In this document: in pieces, positions 49,242 to 61,463 of the stretch
Numbering within the stretch: the first letter of the stretch is position 1
Layout: every line of letters starts with the position of its first letter
Assembly (NCBI GenBank): GCA_021442155.1
Contig: CM038223.1
Coordinates: 29,734,983 to 29,798,982 of the forward strand
Origin: Cymbidium sinense
Taxonomy: Eukaryota; Streptophyta; Magnoliopsida; Asparagales; Orchidaceae
Length of the DNA: 64,000 bases
Reading direction: 5' to 3'
The notes under the pieces: model-generated
The model's database searches: none
Told to the model about the DNA's origin: nothing
What the model saw: only the letters and a program-made list of their open reading frames with translations
Position numbers and translations under genes: made by a program

Positions 49242-49270
49242 TGTTGACCTCATTTTTGGATGAGATTAAT
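49242..49270 (+). other. terminal hairpin of GL8
   Basis: After TGTTGAC the arms CTCAT and ATGAG surround TTTTGG. The same structure opens GL1, GL4, GL7 and GL9. Confidence 0.5.
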
Positions 49271-50925
49271 ATTACTTTCAAAACTAATAATTAGGATACC
49301 TAATCTTAGATTAGGAATCTTCTAATTAGAAATATAGGACACTTCACTTAGTGCCCTAATGCACCTTTCTATAATCCAATTTGACCCAATAGGATTGAAT
49401 AGACCTAGGTCAAATACAAATCAAATCTAATGGAATTGAAACCTAAATATACTTGAATTTAAATCAAAATGAATAGGGTAATTAATCTAATTATCCTATT
49501 TAACCTTAAAGCCATTCAAACTTAAAGGAACTCAAACAAACTAAAATAAATGTTGATAAAAATCAAATAAAACATGAAATTAAATTAAAAGAATAAATAA
49601 ATCCAAATCAAGGTCAAAAAGTGGTCAACCTTTTTTACATAAGTTTGACTTATGTGGGTCCCATTAAGTCAAAGGTTAACCCACCAAAATTAGGCCAAAT
49701 AAAATCATTCCAAATGATCTAAATGATAATATATTTATGTTTAAACATGAATTTAAAAGAATATAAATCCAATAAGGCCTTAATTAGGCTAAATAGGTCA
49801 TTTGACTTAAATGGGCACAAATGGACCGTATTGGAATCAAATTCAAATCAAACTAAAATCAACCCAAATTACATATCTAAATTAATTTAAGAATTATTAT
49901 TAATCACTAATAAACTCATCATTAATTTGACCTTAATGAACTCAAAGCTAACCCATTAAGTCTAAATGGGCCAAATTGAGTTCTAAACCCCATGTAAATG
50001 GAATTGATTGATTAGGCATCCCAAATTGCTTTAGATTATCATAATTGAAAAGAAAATGCATTATAATTGAGCCAAACACATCATTTGACTCAATTTAATT
50101 AAACCCAACCCACTTAAGCCATAATGGGTTAAATATGGAATAAACTCATGAATAATTGTAAATTCCATGAAGTCCACTAATTGGAAACATCATAAAGGGT
50201 TAAATTGATGTAATTGAAACATTAATCTAATGCTAATCCACCAAATGGACTAAGCTAGGTTAATTTACATCAACATTCCATAAATAGCATAATTGAACCC
50301 AAGCATGAACCAAACCCATTCAAATCCACCCAAACACATCCAAATCTATTAAGATGGGTTAAGGGGGAGTGATAGTAAGTTTAAGAAACATAATTAAGGT
50401 GCACTAAAATCCAAAATGATAGAATATGCCATGGCAAGCAAGGAGAGAATGAAGCCAAATTCAACTCCGCCAATCCCTCATCCTTCTTTTCTATCCATCT
50501 CAGCACCTCTAGACATTTGTTAAGACACTGATAATCCTTGGAGCCTCTAAAGACAATAATCATCCTTGCTAACCAATTGAAAAGAGAAAACCATAAGGCT
50601 TTCGGCCTCTAATGGAAAGTCAAGAAAGAGTGGTCCTTAAGCATAATTAAGCAATCCACAACCTTCCTTGAGTTAAATGAAGTTAAGCACACCTGTACCC
50701 CAACCCCTCACCACTGGGAGGTCGAAGAATGACCAAGCTTGCTGGAATTCGCTCATGCGTTGGTCTAGAGGTCGATCCACAAGGAGGCAACCCAATTGCT
50801 TCTTCCTAAAGCTTCGTCGCACCATTTTGAAGAACCACGCAAAGGAAACCCAATTTCTTCTTCCTAAAGCTTCGTCCCACCATTTCAAAGCTATTTTAGT
50901 CAGCTCCTCTACCAAGTATCATCAG

Positions 50926-50938
50926 AATCAAGGTATGC
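50926..50938 (+). promoter_or_regulatory. splice-donor-like site in GL8 block 2
   Basis: AATCAAG|GTATGC; the hairpin at 50988 starts 55 nt downstream, the same spacing as in GL6. Confidence 0.4.
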
Positions 50939-50987
50939 CATTAAAGCCGCCCCTCAAACTTTCAATTTTGGTCATTTTCAAAGTGAA

Positions 50988-51009
50988 TTTGATCTCAAGG
51001 GAGATCAAA
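50988..51009 (+). other. conserved block 2 hairpin, GL8
   Basis: Arms TTTGATCTC and GAGATCAAA with loop AAGG. Compared with GL6, an A-T stem pair is G-C and a terminal C-G pair is T-A, and the stem stays perfect. Confidence 0.6.
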
Positions 51010-51230
51010 CAATGTAGTTCCCTTTTGTTTTAGTTCTATGATCATTTTGAAATTAAAATCGAGCGATTTCAACAGTTGGATCGCCAAAAATCACTTTGAT
51101 TCAATGGACGGCTCTTCGCTCTCATCATCGCCGAAGGAGGTGGAATATTCATTATCCATTCCTTTTATTATAAATAGATGGTCAAGATGGAATGATTTAA
51201 TCCATATAAGAAATCCACAGAACGATATGA

Positions 51231-53730
51231 GCGATTAAAAAAATTGATAATTTTGAATTAAAAAAATAATTAGAACTTCAAAAATCTATAATAAATTAAA
51301 TATTAAGCCAAAAAATACAAACAAGGGCTCTATGGATTCATCTGAGTGAGAGGAATCCATTAAAACCAAAAGCTCTAAAATTTGTTGGGTATTGTTCCAT
51401 TAATTTGGGTTTGAATAAAATAATCTAAGCTAAATTAATCCCAAACCATTGATCAAAATGATTTGAAACTTTACGAAATTGAAATTGGCATTAAGATAGA
51501 CATTAGGTGAATTTTTCATAATTTGTTGAAGAATAAATATAAATACATGAAATTTTCAATCCTAAACTTTAATTTTAATAATAATAAATTAAATATCAAT
51601 CAAATAAATTATGAAAATCATGAAAATAATCTAAAATGTCATAACACACCCTAATGAACTTAAATAAACTATCAAAACCCATTGAAACTTAATAAAACAC
51701 AAAATGACCTAAATTGGCATTTAATTAAATTAAGTAAATTAATTAATACAAGTAATGAACATGAACATAGGAAAATTATAATAAATCAACCAAGAATACA
51801 AAAATTATGAATAAACCCTTTTATGGAAACATCTTCTAGAGAGGAATCTAAGAAAAATAAAACTTTTGAGTGATTTTCTCTAAATCAAGTTTAATTTAGA
51901 TTGTAATGAAATAATTAAAACCTTACTTAAACTCAAATTACATATTCGATCAAAGCAAAATTTTAGAGAAATTAAATTAGCAAAGAACCCCACTTGCCAT
52001 AAAAATTTCATACAAAATTGACCTTTGGTTAATGAATTATTGAATTTCCAAGTCTCAAGATCAATTTAAAGAAATTAATAAATCAAAAAAATCATAAAAT
52101 TCACAAAATCCATAGTATAAATTTGAAACACATAATTAACATCAGAACACCTAAATAAAATTGTCCAAGTAATTTGAATGTAAAATAATTTAATTAAACA
52201 TAAGCTAAGGATTAAAAATAATTGATAAAATAAAATTTAGTTAAACTCCAAAGTTAATTATCAATTAAATAATGATAAATCTAATAATAAAATGAAAAAT
52301 AAAATTCATTAACCTATGAAATTTATAACATATCAACATTAAGGTCATTTAGATTAATGAACGAATTGGCTATAAAAGTAAATGTAAGCAAACTTAATGA
52401 GATTAAGTTTGAATAAACTTTAAATGATAAAAGAGTTAAAATAATCTAGGGTAAGTTTAATACACATAAAATAACCCTTCTTTAAACTTCTTAGATCATT
52501 CTTAGTAATGGTAATCAAATAAGGGATCCATGTGATCCCGCATGGACGAATGCCATGATGTCACATGTAAAGTGGCGCCACGTGGATCTAACACGGTTAA
52601 ACACAAAGTCGACATTTTTGAATTAAAAAATTACAAAAAATTGTTAAAACTTTACAAAATCATAATAAATCAAATATTAAGCTAAAAAAAATGCAAACAA
52701 GAGCTCTATGGATTCATCTGAGTGATAAAAATCTATTAAAATTAAAAGACCCAAATTTTATGGGGATATTTTTGCATTAATTTGGGTTTGAATGAAAATA
52801 ATCAAAGCTAAATTAATCCCATACCATTGATCAAAATGATTTAAAACTTTGGAGAATTGAAATTAGTGTTAAGATACACATTAGGTGAATTTTTCATAGT
52901 TTATTGAAAAATAAATATAAATATATAAAATTTTCAATCCTAAATCCTAATTTTAATAAAAATAAATTAAATATGAATAAAAAAATTATGAAAATAATCT
53001 AAAATGTTATAACACACCCTAATGAACTTAAATTATCAAAACCCATTGAAACTTAATAAAACACAAAATGACCTAATTTGGCATTTAATTTCATTAATTA
53101 ATTCAAATAATCAACATGAACTTAGGAAAATCATAATAAATCAACCAAAAATCCAAAAATTATGAATAAACCCTATATGGAAACATATTCTAGAGAGGAA
53201 TCTAAAAAAAATAAAACATCTAAGTGATTTTTTCTAAATCAAGTTTAATTTAGATTATAATGAAATAATTAAAACCTTAATTAAACTCAAATTACATATT
53301 TGATCAAAGTGACATTTTAGAGAAATTAAATTAGCAAAGAACTCCACTTGCCATAAAAATTTCATACCAAATTGACCTTTGGGTTAGGAATTATTGAATT
53401 TCCAAGTCTCTAGTTCAATGTAAAGGAAATAATAAATAAAAAAATAAATAAAAGTACAAAATCCATAATATAAATTTAAAATATCATAATTATTATCAAA
53501 ACACTTAAATAAAAAAGTCAAAGTAATCTGAAATAAAATAATTTATTTAAACATAAGTTAAGAATTAAAAATAATTGATAAAATAGAATTTAATTAAACT
53601 CCAAAGTTCATAATCAATTAAATCATGATAAACTTGCTAATAAACTAAAATATAAAATTCATTAGCCTCTGTACTTTATAACTTATCAACATTAATGCCA
53701 TGTAAACAAACTTAATCTTGTTTGAATAAA
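51231..53730 (+). repeat. tandem duplication of GL8 block 3, period 1,376 bp
   Basis: Two long homologous AT-rich copies in the same orientation. Shared landmarks are TATGGATTCATCTGAGTGA (51331, 52707), TCTAGAGAGGAATCTAA (51836, 53191) and CCACTTGCCATAAAAATTTCATA (51989, 53344). The small differences in offset reflect indels. Confidence 0.75.
51334..51358 (+). other. GGATTC hairpin near the block 2/block 3 border, GL8
   Basis: Arms GGATTCATCT and AGAGGAATCC with loop GAGTG, one mismatch. The duplicate at 52710 has lost pairing. Confidence 0.5.
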
Positions 53731-55451
53731 ATAATAATTAACAATAGTAGAAAAGTAAAGTGCAAAAAATAAACAAAGGGAACACAGATTTTTACATGGT
53801 TCGTCCAAACCCCAAAAATTGGCCTATGTCCATGCCTAGCCACCCAGACTAGGAATTCAATAAATCAAAGTTGAGATTATAACAAATCTCCTGTACTCTT
53901 CTTCACAAGTACAACACCATACTTTCCTAAATGGGCAAGTACAACTCAACAAAGTACTTTCTTTAATTGGCAAGTATAATCCAACAAGAAAACAAGAAAG
54001 AGAAATATGAAAGTTTATAATTCTCAATTTAAAAGTATTTTGCTCTCACAATCCAACTACAATAATATTAAGGTAAGTGAAAATAAAAGTAAGAAAGAGA
54101 ACTCACTTTAATTTTTATTTAAAATTGAAAGCCATGATTAATCATGAAAGATGTTTATGATGGAAGTGAATCTTTAAGATGTTTGAAAAGAATATAGGAA
54201 CTCAAAATAAAAGTGGTTTAGTTAAATGTAAAGTGTGGCACAATAATAATTTGAAAACAAAACCAATCAATTTTTATATGAAGACTTGAGTTTTGAAAAG
54301 ATCAAATGAATATGCAATATAAATGTACATAAACTCAATTGAAGGCTCTTTTAAAAAAACTATCACATACACAAAAGATGAGACAATTTGAGGGAAAAGG
54401 AAACTTGCTACTCACAAGAGTTCTATATAAAATAATCAATAAAAAATTAATCTCACTTAAGGATATGTATGAATAAAGAAAAGAAAATGATTTGCGAACA
54501 CAAAACTTTATCCAAACACAAGCAAAGCTTTCGGCCAACTTGAAAAGGTATATGAATAGATGGGCTAAGCACAAAACAAATTGACCAAATCCAAAGAATC
54601 TTAAGCCAAGAAAGAGATCGAGGTCTCACATAATAATAGCAACAAAAATAAATTAAAGCACCTTGAATAGCTCTCAACAAAGATAAATTTCCATTAATTC
54701 TCCAACTTCTTTTGTGCAATCTTCAAGGAAATCATTTTTATGTTGGAGGATGGAAAGATGATGAATATATTAGCACTTGATTCACTAAGAAAGATTTTAA
54801 AGAAAATTTTTTCAAGGGCGGCCAAAAGAGAAAACTCTAAGAGAGAATAACCTAGTCTTAAGAGCATTATAATTAAGAAAAGAAATCAAGAAGGTTGGCC
54901 AATAATAGAGAAAATACTTTAGGAATTAATTTAACTTAAGACAATCAAAATCTAAATCAAATTGCATGATGAAGGGTTTGGTGAAGGCAACAAAAAGAGG
55001 GAAACCCTATTTGGTAAGATGATTTGATTTGAATTAATCAAATTGAATTTCAATTTGCATGATAGGGAGTTTGGCCAAGAAAAGGAAAAGGGGAAATACA
55101 AATGGTAAGAGATTCAATTTGGATCAATAAAATTAATTAAATTTTGCATGATGGAAATTCGAGAACCTAGAGGGAAAATTTATAAAAAGATAAAATTTGA
55201 ATCAATTCCTCTCATTACATGATCTCCAAATTAAGTTGAAGGTTAATCAGCATTTGGGTAGGCCAATGGAAGTTTCCATGATGGGATTCAATTAATATTC
55301 AATGCAATATCATGGAATATTCAATCAATTTATCTTGATTGAATGAAAGAGGGAAATATATGATTATAGAACATTTTAAATTAAATCTAAAGGAATTATT
55401 AAAATTCGTCCAAGATACATTCCAAAAATAGATTAGATTTATTTTGATGTA
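53731..55451 (-). mobile_element. CL5: truncated copia-like LTR, minus orientation
   Basis: The plus strand shows the reverse complement of the CL1/CL2 3' region: TTTTTACATGGTTCGTCC, GGCCTATGTCCATGCCTAG, then GTACTTTCC/GGCAAGTAC repeats to 53970. Further right are GGCCAAA and GGCGGCC motifs (54520-54900). The outer 3' tip with the CACCCC run is missing. It ends abruptly at 55451, where GL9 begins, so its 5' part may lie beyond GL9. Frames of about 80 codons at 54335-54719 show no family features. Confidence 0.6.
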
Positions 55452-55480
55452 TGTTGACCTCACTTGTGGAGTGAGGACTC
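55452..55480 (+). other. terminal hairpin of GL9
   Basis: Arms CCTCACT and AGTGAGG around TGTGG, right after TGTTGA. Compare CTCACT/AGTGAG in GL4 and CTCATT/AATGAG in GL1. Confidence 0.6.
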
Positions 55481-55919
55481 ATCCTTTCTTGGACTTAGAA
55501 ATCTTCTAGACACTTGGATTTCCCTAGTCATAAGATGCTTCTAGTGATTAACAAAACACTAAACCCAAGCCTAGGGACTTAGGAAGCCATACCTTAAGCT
55601 TAGGATATGCCTTAGGATGAATGGGTTCTATCCATCCCATGACATAAACCAAAACCCATTCTTTTCCATTCACCAAAAACTAACCTTAAGCCAATACAAC
55701 CAACCTCCAATTGAATTTTGTTTTACATCCAAGCTCCAAGCCAAATTAACTTAACCCTTAACCTAAACCAAGTCCACCATCATCCTTTGGATCCAACCCA
55801 AAGCCCATTCAATTGACGCTAATTCAATCAATCTTCACAAAAGCACTCCAACCACTGAATACTCTATTTCAAACCCTTCCAAGACTCATAACCAAAACCA
55901 AATGAACTAAACTAATCCA

Positions 55920-57050
55920 ATCAACCCAAGTTAGCTCATTTGACCTAAAAGGTCCAAATGAGCCAAAGTTCAATTAAATATAAATCAATTATAGCTAAAG
56001 CCATCAATCAATCCTAAATCAATCATCAAACTCAATCCAACTCAATTCAACCCAATTCAGCTCAATTGACCTATTTGGTCCACTTGACCCAAAGTGACCT
56101 AAAGGACCAATTTGATCCAAACCTCAATCCAACCCAAATTGGATTAAATCAACCCATCAAATCTCCTTTACAATGATTGTTGATCATCCTTGATTGACCA
56201 ATTGCAATCAAGTGGGTCACACCAAGTCAATTTGATCACTTGACCTAAGTTGAACCATTTAGCCCATATGGACCAAAATGAACCAAACTTCATCACAACC
56301 TCAATCAATTGCAACCAATGATTACAATCAACCATAAATTAACCATTGAACATAACTCAACCACATATTGAAGCAAACCAAGCCAACTTGGGCTCTTAAT
56401 CCAAGTTGACCCAATTTGACCTAAAGGGCCAAATTTGGCCAAATCTCATCCAAACAAAATTGATTAAAACTAATGTCTCTAATCAATCAAAAATTGATTA
56501 TTGAACATGATTCAACATACAATTGCATCCAATTTGGTCAAAGCAACCCAATTGACGCAATTGACCCATTTAACCCAAATTGACCTAAAGGATTCAATTA
56601 GATCAAATCATTCCCAAATCCAAAGTTATTCAAACCAACATCTACATTCATTTTCAAATGATCAATTGAACCTAAATTAACCCTCCACCAAAGCCAAATT
56701 GGTCAAATTGAATAAATTGGTCAACTTAGCCCATTTGATCCATATGAATCCATATGAGCCAAATCTAAATCCACTTCAAATTAAATCGAACCAATGGCAG
56801 CAATACATTCCAAATCATCATTTGAGCACATCCAAACTTTGGTTTGACCTAATTTGACCAATTGGTCAACCTAGCCCATTTGAAATCCATTTGACACATA
56901 TGAGTCTAATTGAGCCAAACCCATTCAAACCAAGCCCAAACCCAACCAAACTTGGCATGACTCATCTTTGGGTCACCATGGTTAGCCCAAATGGGCCCAA
57001 CCCATGGTGAACCCAATTTAGGTCAAAGCTCATGAACCAACCAACCCAAA
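55920..57050 (+). repeat. TTGACC-dense segment of GL9 block 1
   Basis: Repeated TTGACC, CTTGACCC and GACCCAATTTGACC in the plus orientation, equivalent to 26970-27845, but no 178-bp array precedes it. Confidence 0.65.
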
Positions 57051-57363
57051 TGGGATAAAATCCCCATTTGGATGGTCTTACCCACTCACCATCCCATGGA
57101 AGCCACCCTTAGCTCATTTTGGACACTAGGACCACTGACCTAACCTAATCCAAGGCTATTGGGTTTAGCTTTAGGTGATGAGAGGGTGTGCTTACCCCTA
57201 GCTCACCGTTAGTTTACTTGGGGGAGAAGGTACAGTCAATGCCCTTGTAGCCGCCTCAGCCTCTTAAGACCCTCAACCTTAACAGTCCCCTGTCATCTTT
57301 GACCAGCAACCCTGGCTGGATGACTACCAAAGGCTGAGCCAATCTCAGCCCTTGGTTCACTTG

Positions 57364-57385
57364 GGGAGGAGAGTATACTCCTCCC
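57364..57385 (+). promoter_or_regulatory. TATA-centred GC palindrome of GL9
   Basis: Arms GGGAGGAG and CTCCTCCC flank AGTATA. Relative to GL5 both arms carry matching changes, so the symmetry is kept. The donor-like site is 355 bp downstream. Confidence 0.45.
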
Positions 57386-58043
57386 TATCGATTCAAACTT
57401 CACATAGAGCCTTCTTCGATCCGCTAGTGCACCCCATCGCTAGCGAGACCAAGCTCCATTCAAACCTGAGTGCCCCATCATCCAACCTCATCTAAACCCC
57501 ACCAAACTTCAATTAACTCTTTCCACACCTTCCATAAGCTCTGATGAGTTGAAATGAATCATTTCTCAATCGATTCAATCACCAAAGGCACTCCTAGACT
57601 GACTCTAGTGAACTTCACAGTGATGTTTGATTTATAGAGCTATCAGTGGGGAGGAAACTCACAAGCTTCTCAATAGGGCTTCATATTTTCAAGATGAAGC
57701 TACCTCAATCATTGGGCAACCGGTCTTCAGCTCTGGTGTGGTAAATTCTGGCAAACCATAAAAAAGTCACTAGGTGTTGGTGTTTTGTAAAATATTTTTT
57801 GATTTCATGTGATTTTCACTATAGGATCTTCTTAGATCTCTTCCGTGCACATTTTAGAGTCAATCTCGATGTCCAATGAGCTCCAACAAACTCAGATCGA
57901 GTAGAGGAGGGCGGACGATGTCTGTCTTCCTTTGTTCGGGATGAGAGACCATTTGCCATCCATTCCATGTGATTAAAATGGATGGACGTGATTTAATTCA
58001 CTAAAATTGATTTAATCCATCAAAGATCATAGGATTAATCCCC

Positions 58044-58068
58044 ACTGTCTGATCTGAGATCGGACGGC
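58044..58068 (+). other. CCGATC-type dyad of GL9
   Basis: GTCTGATC, loop TGA, GATCGGAC; homologous to 29007-29023 with one transition. Confidence 0.45.
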
Positions 58069-61000
58069 GGGGATGAAATCACGTCCGCCGCTACTGACTC
58101 AGCCACCACTAGGGATGATTTAAATACCCTATCCCATGGAGCCTCCTAGAAAGCAGTGCCACATCAGCTTTCACATGGCGCTAATGGGTTAGTGGTTAAT
58201 TAGGTGTTTAAATTGTGATTAATTAGCAAGAACTTCAAATTTTTATAACAAATGGTAAAAAAATCCTAAAAATATGAGTAAACACATTTTGGAATGGGTA
58301 AATAGAGGAGAATATAATAAAAATAAAATACCTAAGGTTTAATCAATGAATAATACTTAATTAGAGTTTAAAGTTTAGGCTAATTACCCTAATTAATCTT
58401 AATTACTTGTGCAATGAGTCTCAAATTGAATAGGTTAATTCTATGAGATGTCCTCTACCTCCCATAATTTTCTTAAGATTTATTGGATAAGTAATTTGGC
58501 AAATTTGAAATTGAAATCTTAACTACCCTCTTTAAGTAATTTAATAATTATTAAAAATGCCAAATAATAAAAATTAAGTAATTATACATGGTTAATCACT
58601 ATTAATAGTGAAATGATGAGGGGAATGATTAGGAACTCTATCCTAATTATTTTCCTAAATCCTTTTCATTGGAGGGCTAATTAAAGCATATAATTAAGGA
58701 TAATTAAGCAATTTAATGGCCAAATTAAATTAAATTAAAATGGTAATTACTTCAGATAATTTTAATTAAATTTATGGGTACCTATTTCTATGTTTAATGA
58801 CATAAAGACCATTAAGAAACATATGGTTAACCCATGGGTGTGGGGAATACCATATAAGTACTTAATTAGATTCTTCCTTAATGTAATTGATATTCAATTA
58901 TGAGCTTCATTGCATTCGATCTTGTGAAGTGCATTGGAAATTTTAATTATTCATTGGCATAGCATTAAAAGTTCATGGTTAAATGGTTAATTAAATTAAA
59001 AAGCGAAAGAAAGGGAAATTAAATTAATTGCTTAATGATTCAAACTTAATCAATCCATAAAATTCATTTAATCATCTTTTCCTTGAACACATTAAATCAC
59101 TCACATGGGATTGGAAAAATGGCAAATATCATTTCCCCTCTTTAAATTCAATGATTCAAAACCAAAATCAAACTCCAATAATAACTTTGGTTAATCTTAA
59201 ATTATTTTATTTAACTTGATTGTCCTTAGGAAGTAATGTGGTTGAATGTATTATGTGGCCATGTTTAATTATTCCTTTTCAATCATTATAAGTTTGTATG
59301 TCATTTGATATCATGCATTCATGTTTTCAAATAAATAATAAATTAAGTTTAATTATTTGTAAGTTTCATGTGTTGGATTATTCCTATCATATGCATGGCT
59401 ATTATCGCTAATAAATTTCAAAATTATTTTCAAAGTTATAAATTAATAATGAAGATTTAATTTGATGTTGTCTATGAATATTCTATATGATTTACATTTG
59501 ATTATAGCTTAAACATGTTAAATTGTTGATTCATGTATATGTTTTTATGTATTTGAATGTTAGTAAATTTATAGTCTAGACATCCAAGGAATACGAGGCT
59601 TTAGGTATCCCCAAAGAGGTCTTATATTACCTTACTTCCCTGGTTAACAATAGCACGTACTTACAATTTCAATCATATGAATAACATACATTAGAATTTG
59701 GATAAAGCTTTACTTTGCATGAGTAAATAAATTTGTTAATGTATAATCTTTTGTGGGATTTTCATTCTCATGGTTGTGTATATATTTATATGTATTTAAG
59801 ATAGAAAGTATATAGTCTAGACATCCCGGGAATATGAGGCTTTAAGTAGCCCCTAGGAGGTGTTAGATTATCTCACTTCCCTTGTGTAAACAATGACACA
59901 TACTTACTTAAATCTTTAATATGTGCATGTGTACTTAGCTAAGAAATGGAATCCCTCTTTTCTACCAAAATATATGCATTCATAATCATTTAAGTGTGCC
60001 AAAAATACATTGCATGTATAGGTAAGTTAAGTTCAAAATTCTATGCAAACTATTGAAGATGAAAAGGAATCATATAACATTATGCATGTGATAGTAATTC
60101 AATTTCATTAATCTTAAGTTCCTTTCATGTTTGAATAGGCTTCTTTAAGATTAACCCAAACTTAGAATTAATAAGCATTTAATAAATCATTCACTAAAAG
60201 AAACTAAATCATAATAACATGCATTTAGAGAATAATTTAGGATAGGGATGAGAGAGGGCCAGACCTATTTGTTCTCTTTATAATTTTTAGATGCTAAGTA
60301 AATGTCAATTGGAACAAACAAAAATATAAATTTAAATCCACTAATCCAAATGAAACTACCCTCCATGTTTAACTTAAATAATTGCCTAACAAAGAAGATC
60401 ATAATCTTAAAGTTTAGTAAGACATACCACATTAAGCTTAAGCAAACACATTAGAATGCTAAGTCACCACTTTTAGCTCTAAGTCAAGACAGTGTATGTT
60501 GTGATGTAATATTTTAAACTGGATGTTAGGATTGCTTATGAGTAGACTGGTTGTTAGACTGTTATTAGCTTAATGATATTTTCTGGGGATTGTGTTAAAG
60601 AGGCTACTGAAGTAAAATAAATATAAATGCTTTTGCTTGCATATTTTTCTTATACCCTTTGAATAATCCACATTATGACTTGTGAGCTTGGTTACCCATG
60701 TGTAGGGTGCTAAGTCAATATTATGGAATATAACTGCTTGGATTTGTATGGTTGATTTAGCTAACATCTATTTTGCAGGTGTAGTTAGATTTCATTTTCT
60801 ATAAAAATATAATTTTTGAAGTAGGAATTAGGATTAGTGTTATGGGGTTTAGGATGAGCAGTGGCAAGCCAAAGTCTTTGGAAGCCTTGTGAAGCCTTGG
60901 AGCAAATCAAATCAAGCTAAAGAAAGAAAAGAAAAGATGGAGAATGAAGACCCCCATAGCATCTAATTTTTAATTGTAATTATAATATATATATTTTAAT

Positions 61001-61463
61001 CTTGGTTGTATAAGAGTAGAGCTCGGCTACCTAACTTATTTTATTTTTTAGGGTGTAGGGTGGTACTCGACTACACCAGCCTTTTATTATTTTATGAAAT
61101 CTATGAATGTTGGATTATTGTGTTTATCTTGCATACTATAAATGACATGATTTCATAGGCTTCTTATGTTTGATGATTGAATGTGTGGCCTGGATGTGGC
61201 ATGCTCTTTAAGATAAAATTAATTTTTCTACCCCCACTAATAACTCATAATTAAATTTTAAAATAATTCATAACCTCACTTTAAAGCTTAGGTTATAATA
61301 AAGATAATGAAAAGATTTAGTAACCCCATAGCTGAATGATGTATGTTTCAACAATCATACATATCATATTATTTCTTTCTTGAATGGGGAGGGTCTACAC
61401 TCTTGCATGATAGGGAATGCTTGACCTGTGAAGGCATTGTGGTGTTTTATTTCGGAGGCCGGG

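Larger units (their letters stand above)
49242..53730 (+). mobile_element. GL8: GL copy, plus orientation, blocks 1-2-3 with block 3 duplicated
   Basis: Starts TGTTGACCTCATTTTTGG. Block 1 is 49242-50340, block 2 is 50340-51230 and block 3 is 51231-53730. Block 3 is present twice in tandem at a period of 1,376 bp (TATGGATTCATCTGAGTGA at 51331 and 52707). Between them lies a 100-bp GC-richer piece, 52530-52620, with GGCGCCACGTGGATC. Block 2 has AAG|GTATGC (50932/50933) and the hairpin at 50988-51009. An in-frame stretch of 118 codons at 50677-51033 spans this site. It resembles frames in GL1 only because the DNA is homologous. Blocks 4 and 5 are replaced by CL5. Confidence 0.65.
55452..61463 (+). 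mobile_element. GL9: GL copy, plus orientation, cut in block 5
   Basis: Starts TGTTGACCTCACTTGTGG with a perfect terminal hairpin. Block 1 is 55452-57080, with the TTGACC-dense part at 55920-57050. Block 2 is 57080-58180, with TATA palindrome 57364-57385, weak donor-like site GTAAAT at 57741 and dyad 58044-58068. Block 3 is 58180-59330 and block 4 is 59330-60950. Block 5 starts around 60950 and stops at 61463, where GL10 starts in opposite orientation. Confidence 0.7.

Noticed and set aside
50673..51033. Opposed frames of 80 and 118 codons in GL8
   Set aside because: Same block 2 repeat; stops appear in homologous copies and no protein family is recognised.
54335..54719. Hydrophobic minus-strand frames of 79 and 88 codons
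   Set aside because: They fall in the decayed CL5 LTR; AT-rich sequence readily gives F/L/I-rich frames.
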